Shown here: one piece after another, positions 47,701-59,700 of the stretch
Layout of the letters: each line of letters begins with the position of its first letter
How positions within the stretch are numbered: the stretch's first letter is position 1
NCBI GenBank assembly: GCA_030248135.1
Contig: JASANC010005261.1
Location: forward strand, 1-64,000
Direction: 5' to 3'
Length of the DNA: 64,000 nt
Origin: Theristus sp. LFF4_11
Lineage: Eukaryota; Nematoda; Chromadorea; Monhysterida; Xyalidae
Made by a program: the position numbers and the translations under genes
Notes under the pieces: generated by a model
What the model was told of the DNA's origin: nothing
Seen by the model: only the letters and a program-made list of their open reading frames with translations
Databases searched by the model: none

Positions 47701-50700
47701 AGCCGGAAAATCAATATAATCGTATATTACATAACGTGAAGAACACATTGAGTTTGCTCGAGACACAAAAAACACAATTTGAAGACGCAAAAATGCATCA
47801 ATCGACGGTCTGAACTGCATGGAACTTGCCCTTTTCCGTTTGTCTGCGTCTCCTTGGACTCTCAGCGCCGGTGACATCGTCCGCCCACGGAGCCGGTGGT
47901 AAACGATCACAATTGGCGGAAGGCGACGTTTGTACTTCGGTCGACACAACCTACAAACGGGACAAGATTGTAATCGAAGTTGCTTGTTTTTTCCGTTTAC
48001 TTTTTAATTCCACCACGATGGACTTTTTCAAGGCAAATGCACTGTGCAATGTTGAAGCTGATTACCGCAAGGTGCACCCGTGACGAGGCAGCGCCGGCGG
48101 CGTCATCCGTCAGCGACGACGTCTGTCTCAGCATGGTCAGTTCGTTCGTCAGCAACTGGTGTCTCGCGGCCTGCAGCTCGTATTTGCGCTCGAGCGCCTC
48201 CAGTTTACTCTGAAACAACGCACAATCTGCGTACGATCAGTCGTCATCAGAGACATGGCAGCATTTGTAAAAACGCAAACGAACACCGGCCTATGTGAGT
48301 AGTGCATGGTGCCTATGGCGCGCTGTCAGCGTCTCTCCGTGACACTGCTAACCCCAAATGCTGACGAGAGACAAAACCGCGCACGCACACGCTGACATAC
48401 ATGACACACATGCACGGTGCACTTCATTAGAATGCTAGACAACTAGTAATTGTCTGGCGCGCGCATGGAACATGTTCAAAATGTTGAACATGAACATGGT
48501 TAAACCACTTATGGAGGTGCATCTACATTGTGGGTTTGTGAAAAAAATTCATTACCGCTCATGCAGTTGGAAAATGTAAACCGTATGTTGGTCACTGAAA
48601 GAACAACCATGTCAGTGAGAAACAGTTTGTCTGCTGTGCTGTGCATGTGCAATGAGAAAAAATGCGCTGTGTCATTTGCTATGCGCCGCCGTACTGAGAG
48701 AATCACGCCCGTGAGAGAAACGACAGCGACAGAGTGGGTTCGAGCGCACAAAGTAGCGCGCGTACACGAACAAAGTGCAACAATGAAAAATACTGTCAAG
48801 AAGATGTTGAGAAACATTAAGCGTATTGCATGTGGCATGCACACGAACGTACGCAAAGAAGCTAACTAAATGTGGTCTTGCTTATGGACTGCAGCGTTTT
48901 GGTAAAATGGTATACCCATGTTTCAACGTCATACATACACTACGCATGATGTATTTAAAGGTTGTCTGAAAAAAAAACTGGTAATTCAAAATTCGACAGC
49001 ACAAGGGGTCTGTGTGGCATCTTGTTCAAACCTCTTAATTCGTGTAATGTTATCCAATCAGCTGTTTTGAAAACTCTGCAACAATTTTTTTTTTGCAAAA
49101 AAAATTTATCAAAACTTAGAAAAGTGGGAATTTTCAAACGTTCGGGGTGGTGGCACAACTTTAACAATGAGAACTAACCAGCTGTGCGGAACATAATGTC
49201 AAAAACATGTGCACATGTTTAACCGGTCATTTAGTGCAATAATGCAAAAAAGAACTCAAACCCAAACTTTGAACCAAACTGATGCGAACGTGTGAGTCCA
49301 TAAGTCGGTGTAAACGTTCACAACACGTAAAACGTGTGGGGCTACTGAAAACAACAGACAGGTTCAGAGAAACAAATAATACACACACTTTAGCAACAGA
49401 GAAACAAAATATGGTGCGCGAAGTGCATTATACGATACATCTGTTGATTGTTATTCTGCAGTTTTTGCCGCTCAATACGACACATCATCAGGTCTGATCG
49501 AGAGACATGGCACGGTAGTGCAGCATTAGCAGCCATAATTTGATGACTGAGCTGAGTCAAGTGCGAGCTGACAGCAACACATGTACCTCGTCTGCGTCGC
49601 TATCACCGTTGCGAAATGAGCACACTGATTCGCATAAAACTTATGAAAAGTTAAAAAAAGCTATGTTGACTGAAATGAGCAAATATGAGCGGCAACAACA
49701 AAAACTTGGCAAATTGCAAAAAAATGTGACTATACCTACTTATAACTGGCTAATAATTCACACCGATTTCAAAATAATGTGCGTATTTTCGTTTTTTAAT
49801 GTATGTATGCACAGTTTGAAATTATATGCGCACATCCATACAATGTACATACACACATACACACATGCAAATAAATGTGCTCATATACTGAGATGCATAT
49901 GCTGATACGCCCCACAATTCTCTGAAGTGGTCGCCGCGTTGCAGCGAGGGGAACTTATTTTCGTCCACTGGAGATAATTGAATGCTGTACATACGTGCGC
50001 ATGTTGTGTGCAAACGTTCTGGGCTGCTGCTGGTGCTGGTGTGCTCTGCACTGCTCGTAGCACTCACTGTGGAACTCAAACTGAACAGCACTGCAATGTA
50101 TGTATGCTGAGCACAGTGTTTTAGGTGCACGTGCATGTAGATGCCAGCCAGTTGGTTGCATGCATGTGGCTTTGCGTACATACATGTTGTACATGCGTTC
50201 GTCCACTGCTATACAACACCAACGGTGGTGCGCTTTTCATTAGGCGAAAGAAAAGGCACACACAAGACACACGTGCATGTGCGTAAGCATGGACGATATA
50301 AAGAGAGACGACAGCCATATACTGCTACACCAACAGTGAGCGCACTGTGGCGAAATACAAGTAAAAACACGCAAGCACGCATAACAAGACATTAACTGCT
50401 GCTTCCAGTGAACTGTATAAGCTGCTCATAAAGAAGCTCGCAGCAGCGGCGGCACACAGCGTGTATGATTAAGCAACGCACTAAATGGCGTCAACGCGGC
50501 AGCGAACATATGTGCATTGTGGCTGCTCGTGCGCAATCAATCAAGCAAAACTGTTTTCTTGTGTGGCTTATCCACCTCTGTAGACGTGCGGGGTCAACAG
50601 GCACACAAAACAAGAGCTACTGAAGCGTTAGCGTGCCATGTTGCCAAGTCTCTCGCGTGCATGTCCATTAGTCCGTGCAGATTGCCGAGGGGACCGACGG

Positions 50701-53700
50701 ATGCTTTGCTCAACATTTTTGACTCGTTTAACTTTTCCAATTCGCACATGTTGTTCAGAAAAGCACGGCAGTGCTGTTTGCGTCGTTCGATGGTAATGCT
50801 GTTTGAGGGCACGCGTCAAAAGTGCTGCACCGAAAGCGCGCGTTTCAGCCCGTCGACTAACTAACTAGCAGTGCTGAGAGTGGCAGGCTACGCAAGCCAC
50901 ACAACGAGCGCTCGCTCATGTACACGTGCACACACTGGCCTGCAACAAACAAGCAAACGACACAGACACAATGCACAATCGGAGATTAGCAGTAAAAACA
51001 AAACACATGAAGCTACACGACCGGGTAGAACAGACCTCTAGTTGGCGAACGGGTCCGCCATGATTGTGCGATGGAGTGTTTGAACGGTTGTTTTGGGCAA
51101 TCGCTGTTGTTGTCGCCGCATTGCCTGATGACGACCGTTGCTGCTGTGCCGGGAACACCCCAGCAACCACTAACGAGCCATGCAACTTGTGAGCGCTCGC
51201 CGGTTGCTGTTGTTGTGTGTTGTACAAAAGTGAACCGTCACTGTTCGCTCGAACGCCACTGCCGAATCGCCTTTCAGGGCTGTTCATGTGCTGAAGAAAT
51301 CGATCACATCATTATAAACAGGTCGCTCGCAGTCACATTATCTACAAAGCTGTTTACTCTGAAATCCCGTTCAACTGCGGACGCATAAAAACTACAAAAG
51401 AATACACTCATGGGTCAGCCGGTACGACAACACGAACCATGCAATAAGCAGTACGTACAGTATGTACTGTACGTATGTATGTTGTAGAGCGGCTTCAATT
51501 GGCGCAAACAAATTTGTACAATTACGTGGGTAGATTTTGTAAACACTGGGAACACTGCAGAAAAAAATAACAGATAAAAACCTTTCTGTCCAAGTCCAAA
51601 CCCGTGTGTTTTTAGAATTTAGAGGTAAAAAATCAGCATAAACCATTATGGTGAAAACTAATGGATTTGAAAATCACCAAAAATTATTCAGTTGGAAGTG
51701 AATTTAAATCCAAAATTAGAGCATTATTTAAATTTAAACTGAAAGAATTTGTTTTCGGGCTTTTGCAATGAACGATTACAATTTTCACTTTCACGCTAAG
51801 GTCTTGTTATGTCACAAAAATTCGCGTTTTCTGCATACTTGTATTGTTAACGGCTCATCTTTTTGTGCGTTTTAACTATTTTTATCATGTTTCCACCCGT
51901 ACAGATGTTATCAACGTATTTATTGCATTGGTTGAAGAAAACAAAAAAACGCAAAACAACTTTTTTGAATTTGCTGTAAGAATCAGTTTTTCTTGCTTAC
52001 CGAAAAAATCCGGTTTATCTATAGACACATAACAAAGCGTTATCGTACTCAGTAACAAGACATGCGCGCCACGACAGGCAAGCGGCCAAACTGCGCAAAA
52101 CAAAACAAGAAGCCCAGAACTGCAAAAAAGGATAGAGACAAGAGTTTCGTTCGTTTAAAAAGTAGTCTATATCAACAGCACCATATGATTTTGAGCACAA
52201 ATAAAAAAATCGCCGGCGGTCTCACGAAAACGGCAATCGACTGCGGTTTATTCGTTGAGAGAGGCGCAAGCAAGAAAATACATAAGTGTACAAGTGTGTC
52301 CGTTCGGTTGCTGCTTTATCTGCAGCAAAAACAGATAACCACAAGTGTGTGTGTGCATGCAAGCCATGCTGCACAGATGCCGCTGCGATAACGCATGCAA
52401 AATTGTGTTTGCGCTGTTCTGGCATTTCCCTCTCTTCGCTGTCAAATTGCTGTTCTCTTTACGAGATTTGCGCATTCAAAGCGTTCAGTGAACGTTCGTC
52501 TTGTTTATGTCGTCTCAGACATACATGCAAACATGCGACCAGAAATTAGCATTCCGCGTTGTTTTGTCTATTGCCTTTTTTGAAAGTCGTCAACCATTAG
52601 TAATGTCATTTAGACGTAAATTGCATTAACTTTTGTGGCTAGTAAAAAACAGAATTCTAAAATTGGATTTTCAAGATTCCACCTTGATCTAAATCGGTTG
52701 CAATTGAAAAACGTCCACAAGAGTGAAAGCTAGCAGTCGAAAAAAAAACGTTTTTTGATTGCAAGATCCATCAAGCGAAAACTGTCAATGCCAAAAAAGT
52801 TACGTTAAGCAGTGAACTAGTGACACGATACATAAACTTACACACACGTATGCACATATGCACGCATACATACATATTGTAAATGTCTGTGTGGAGAGCT
52901 GTACAAAGCTTGTTCATTCCACAAAAAAGTAAAACGGACATGTGTTTCTTTGCGCCAAGTTCATTCTGAAACGTTGTCGCTGTGAACGGGCACGTACACA
53001 AATGTACTTCACTCAGCAAAAAAAACGGATCGCTAGCCAATTTATTATAGCCACATAGTGCTCTGGTGGTAGCACGGTGCACGCGCATGCAGCTAGTCAG
53101 CCAGCCAACAACAACCAACTAACCACTCAAAAACTTTCTCTTTTTTCTCTTTGCAGCAAGTGCGTTTCAAGCAGTGCGGCTTCAGCGCAGTTACGTACTG
53201 CGTCTGCGTCTGTGCAGCCGAACGCGATTTTTTCCACGTGGACTCATCACTATCGGCAAGTACTGATCCTTGCCAAGACAATCGAAAAAATGCGTCGCAA
53301 AAAAATTAAAGTCTGAACAATCTTCCTGAGAATGATGAGTGCGCACAAAAAAATCATAGTTTGTCTTTACACGATGCCACATTATGATTAAACCAAATGA
53401 AAGTCAACTTTGCGAACGCCGTGGACAGTGCGAGATAGGCGTTTGTTGTGCAACAGCACGTCGCTCGTGGCAGTGGCCGGCTCGTCCGAGCGCATGGATT
53501 TATGGCTGCACGCACGGAGCCGCAGAAGAAGCAAAGCGTCCGTTTGGTCTGTGCGCTTTTGGGCGTTCGCTTTTCGAACGCCAACGTTCTCTCAGCGCTG
53601 TATTGCTGTTATAGTGGGAATACCCAGAAAAACTGAGTGAGTATTTTGCTTGTAGCAGCAAAGTTTATTGTGTCAGTGTACTTCTTTGGCCTATTCGCGA

Positions 53701-56700
53701 TTGTGCGCTCCTCCTTCTGAATGTTCACATAAACGTAAAATAGTATGCGCATAAAACACATCACAACGAGCATGTGGCACTTGCTTGCGTACCGAATTTA
53801 AAATTTTGTGTAAAAGTCACAACGGTCCAGACGCGTTCAAAAAGAAAAGATGCATGTACATCTACATGCACATTTGTATAATGAACAGAGCTTCTCGGGT
53901 GACGCGCGAGGACGGAAATACGTCGAATGTGCGTCTAGCAGTAGTATAGTGTACTTTTGGCACGCATTTTACGCATACAACTAAGAGAGCTTTGGGCAAG
54001 ACGATTTGCATAGTATTTTTTACTGGAAAACTAGAGTTTAGCAAAACTGAACTGCTGGATAAAAAGCAGACTACGAGCCGCACTAACAAAACGATGCCCA
54101 CTGAAACGTGTGAATGAATGTCGTACCGAATCATGGAGATGTTGTTGATTGTGCATCTGGTCAGCCGAGAATGATGGTGCGTAGTGCTGTATTGTTGCTG
54201 CCTGATGGTTGTATGACGTAAATGCTGATGTGACAGCTTGATGAGCTGTTGATACAGATGAATTGTGTCGAAATAAGCGGCGCCGGTCAAGCTGTTGATG
54301 CTGTTGTTGGTCACTGCTGGTTGGCTGCTGCTGTTGATGTTGTTGGCGTTGTAGTTGATCAAATAACGGTGAACGTGTTGATGAGCCACGGTGATTTAGA
54401 ACACTCTGCAATTAACAGAAACTACAGTGAGAAACGTTACTCAACAAAAAAATCTCAACGAATTGAACTTACGAATCGACTTGAATTGAACATAATTTTC
54501 AGTTAAAACTTCAGGGGCTCATAAAAACACGTTCGGATTGGTTGCATTCGCAGAACTTGCCGTCGATGACTGATTACAGTCGGTCAGCAGTAACGGCTGT
54601 TGTCTTTGTTTTTGCAGATGCGACGATGACGATGATAATGTGGTTGGCAACAGGGCTGTTGCAGATGACTGTAGATGCTCACGGTGATGCTGGCGTAGCG
54701 CACGTTGACGCTGCTGTTGCTGTTGACGTTGATCGCTGGTGACGGTGAGCGTCTGTGACGTTGACGCATAGCCCCCAGCTGCTGCAGCCGACTGATGCTG
54801 TGCTGCCGCGGACGACGTGTCGGACACACCACCACTGGCTGTGCACGGCCAGCCCTGCAACACCCAAACGCACATGCACACTGCTTGCAGCACATTGCTA
54901 TGCTTCACTGAAAGCGTATTCATCTGAATCTGATGGCGAGTCTGTTGGCGAATGCCAGTCAAATGAAGTATGAAATTGTTGAATTTCAAGTTGACTCAAG
55001 TCAGTTGGTGGAGTGTTCGGAAAGAGACAGGAATGTGACGTGGAATACAACCTTATGCCGTGTGTTCGATGCGGTTCCCATTGTTTTACATTTTCAACTA
55101 GCTGATTGGCTGGGTGCACACATGTGCAGTTGATGCATGCACTCTGTGCAGGCAAACTTTGCCTCCACAGCAATGTCTGCACCGAATGCATGCATCAACT
55201 GCACGTGTGTGCCACGAACCAATCAGCTAGTTGTATGCTAGTTGTACATGATGACTACCTGAACAGTCGAAGCTGAAGTAGATGAAGTATTATGATGTTG
55301 ATGAGCTATGCGCGATGATGGTCGGATGATCGGTTCCGATTGAGCGTCGTGTGCCTCAGCAACTGGCCAACTGGAACGCACCAAACGACTGCTGCCGTGA
55401 CTGGTGTTGTTATGATGATTGTGCTGCTGCTCGTGTGCTGACGGTCGTTGATGATGATGATGATAATCAGTCGTGTCGTCGTTGCTCACGAGTTGCTGTT
55501 GTTGTCGCAGATGATGACGACGATGACGGCGTTCACTTGCTGCGTCCGACACTGTGGTCTGCTCGCGACCGGTTGACTGCGATTGTGCGCATGTGCTCGC
55601 ATGCTGATGTTGATGCTGCTCGCCCTGCAATCGGCTGACAAAATCGAAATTTTATGAAAAAAATGATGCACATGATTACCGTATGTTATTTGAAGAAAAC
55701 GCTATGCGAGTTTACATCAATTACATCATCTACATTTACATCAATTTCTATTATATTTTTTTGTATGTAAATGAGCAAAATCACAAAACTGAAAAATCAG
55801 CACTTTCTGACGCAGTTGTACTGATAACACTCTTGCAGCACATAAAAACAGCGCAAATTCAAAAAGATTCTTCCGTCACTACAATGACGAAACAGATGTA
55901 CTACTCCCAAATCAAAAAATACATGTGACAAATGTACTTGAGCATGCACCAGAGTTTCGTTCAATTCAACAAGTTGTATAAATTGCATGAAGAGAGAATA
56001 TAATACCGAATTTGCTACATCAGCTTATAAACATACGCACACAAACTCACATCATTCCCGGGTGAAAACGAGTGATAGAAAGAGAAAGAGAAAGGCAGCC
56101 GGTTGAGCGGGTGAAAATTTTGGCGGCTCAAGTAACACTTAACGGAGTGTAGGGCGGTGGCGCGGTTGCGATACACTGGCCCCCGAACTGCATGTTCGTA
56201 TATACGCAACTGGGAGACACCCCGGGCCGATCAATGTGTCGTTAATCAAAATTGTCTGCTTCACATAAAAGTTTTTCAGCTTCATGTACACAAGCGCATG
56301 TGCACAGAGAAAGAGATATTGCAAGGCAAAAGGGCCACCAAGGGCAATTGGACAAGCTGATATGCACAACAACAAGGCAAAAGGCACCAGGAGATATAGT
56401 GTACAAACAACTATTGATATCTCATATATTGTTCTTTTCTGCATGTGACGTTGTCAACTGGCGAGCCGCCTAATCGTCCTACGGGCTTACATGTTCGTAT
56501 ATGCGCAAACATATTATGCTATTGGTTTGCATATTATGAACAGCTAGACATACAAACATATGAAAACTCACATAGTGTTGGCAAAGTTGTTTTCAAGAGC
56601 AGTGCGCATGTACGCCGATGATACGCACATACATGCACGTACTACATGTTCAGGCGCTCACACAACGTGAACACGAAAAGTCGAATCATTTTCGGTCGCA

Positions 56701-59700
56701 TGATATCTATAGCAGATAATAGAGGCCTAAACAGGCGGCTGCATTTGCTCTGTGTGTGCGCTAGCGCTCAAACAATTAGGCGCGAACAAGCCGGCGATGC
56801 TGTGACATACATATGCACATATACACATGCATCATAGATGTACGTGCATGGAAGAGAGCATGAGAGAAAGAGAGTGCTTAGCAGCTTGTACAATATATTG
56901 CCGTAAGTACATACTATATTTTTCAAGCGACTGTGCCGCACATGTCGAGTGCATGTGCCTGTCAGTGTGCACAATTCGGCTAAACTGTGTGACGACGACG
57001 CGACACTGCACACTCGTTCTCCAAGTTATATGTGCTGCTTGTGTGTTCGTGCGCGCACATATGCCAGCTGATATTACACGCTACATATGTATTGCTTCTA
57101 TGCATGTTTGGGAGTTAGAGTTTTAGGATCCTCTGACTTGGCATGGTATATACAAGCGTGCGTCTGTGCGCCCGGCACTACCACTGCCATGCAAATACGT
57201 TATATGCGTGTGTTTGAGCGTACATGCATATGGCAACATATAGGGCTCCTAAAAAATCGATCTACATGGGTGTGTGTATGCGTCTCTGTGTGTGTGTATG
57301 GCTGTGTGCGTGTCTGCGTGTCTGCGTGTACTGTATGATGCGAGCACACGCTCACATACATAACATGTAAATGTGGAACATAATATCGCAAGCGAAACAG
57401 CCATGCACACATGCGACTATGTGCGCTTGCGCTCAGCGTGACAGGGTATTCCCTACTTTACTTTCTGTTAGCTCTTCATGGTGCTGACGCTTTGAAGCCA
57501 GGGACACCCGAGACATCTTTCACGTTTCCCAACGCTCAACAAGAACAATCATACGTTGCATATACAAATGTATGTCTGCGTGCGCACTGCATCCGGCGTT
57601 GTGTCGCAACAAGGTACATTATGTACTACACCGACACAACAACAACAAAGTGTTATGCTAGTATACATACACTCACTTGTAGTATATTGTATACGAGACA
57701 CGGCAGAATAAAATATAGTACTAGCATACTGCGTATGTATGTATGAGAGTGCACATAGTGATCATAGTTAGCATAGAAGCGAACATTTGTCGTCACAAAG
57801 CGGTGTTTTGCGCCAGCTTGTTTTCGAGCAGCGTGTGCTGCCACTTATACGTTATGCAAACGCACGCAAACCAGTAGGTAATGCATGTAGATGGCGTACC
57901 GTTCGGGGGTTCCTGCATCGTCTTTTGGACGCTCGTTTTCGTCTGTATCTCGCGTTTACATGTTGCGTCGTATAATAAATTGCATGTGTGGAAATGTATC
58001 ATGCATAAATGTGCATCGGCAAAGCCACACGTACCGTGTACATATACATGCATACTGACTTGTGACGCGCAAGAAGATGCAAAACTGCGTTGGTAGTGAC
58101 TGACGCAGTTTTGAATGCTTCTACTATGTTCCATACTTACTCGAAGTCATACACTGCCCGACGCATGTTCTTTCTTTTCATCGTGCCAACTAACGTTAGT
58201 TATGTATTTGTTCCCTGGATTTTGCATCGACATACATTACATAGATGTCAGATGGTGTGTTTGTTCTGCAGCTGCATAACAGCTAACGCTTACTCACTTT
58301 GACTGCCTCAAATATGTACGCGCTGCCACCCACACTCACTTTCACACATATTTCACATGTAACATTGTACATATGCGTTTGGCACATGCATGTCTCGTTT
58401 ACTATGTAAACTATATAAGGCGAAGACGGTAACTCAAATACAATTTCATCGCATGAATATGCGTGTTTGTTACACATACACGTATTTGGCGGAGAGGAAC
58501 GAAATTTTTGCAAAAAAAAGTTGTCGAAGCGAACAGCAGGACGAGTCCATGCAGCTGCACTGTGTGTAATATGCGTGCGTAGCACTGGGGGAATTTCTAG
58601 AAAGCTTTTTAGCACTGGAATTTCAAGAATATTAATACTAACTGGGTTTATCGCACAGTTACCGTAAAAAGGGCCGCTGTAAGAACCGTCTTTTCAGTGA
58701 TTGTTAAAACATAATTACGTAAATGCAGGGCAAGCCCAGAATTATGGACACATTTTCATTTGGCCAGAAATCATATCAAACGTTGACGAATAAAACTTAG
58801 CACAAGTACTCCAGACGGAAACTTTGTAAGATTCCCAATGTGTTATGTTCGTTACAGTTGGGTGTTAAAGGAAAGAAAGTGAAAAAGGGTTTTCAAACAG
58901 TTTTTGTTTAATTTCTTACCCCTCTCGTTGAATTTTCAGTTATTGTTATTGAACCTAATAAATAGATCTTAGTTCAACAAAGCAGTTAAAACTATTTATC
59001 ATTGCTAAAACTGTTTTATTCAGAAGCAAGAGGCTGTGCAACAGTCTTTAAAAAAGTCATTTCGGTCACCGGGGACTTTTATTGTTTTATTTTGTGTCAG
59101 AAGCGTGTTCTACGACAACTAGGGGTTTTGGGCTGAGTGTGACATAAGATGGTAATGTATGTATGTATTAGCAACATTAGATAGTAAAGCACTTCGGCTT
59201 CCTACAACGTCCGCCATACCACGGTGAGTTTGAGAACTATCTGATACTTATGTGCACGACCGAACTGGCGTTCAAACAATTGTTTTAGAACTTTTTTCAG
59301 GTTTCATTCACTCAAATGAAAAAGTATTATTGATAAAAAAGTAAAAAAGTCGCCTGATTACCGTAAAGTTTAGCATATAAGGTTCCTTCCACTTATAAGA
59401 CCCCCAACGGCGGAGTGTCACATGGCGGGAAACTAAAAGACTCAAAATTTTGACTTGGTCGAAATCCCACCCGTTTATAAGGCCCGAACTTCCTAATATT
59501 CATTTTATAAGACAAGACCTCTTTTAAGGTTTTCTAGTTTTCTAGAGTGCGTGTAAGAAATTGCAGCTTGATTCGTCAACGTTTGGTTTGGGACCTTCAG
59601 ACAAAAGAAAATGTGCCCAAATTTTGGACCACCCTGAAAACATAACGATGGTCGTCACATTGGGCAAAAAATTACTCGCCGTGTTATGGAACTCAACCTT

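Noticed and set aside
49822..50181. Possible RIMBP exon around [19 protein letters not shown]
   Set aside because: An acceptor (atctccag) exists but no donor in a usable phase follows.
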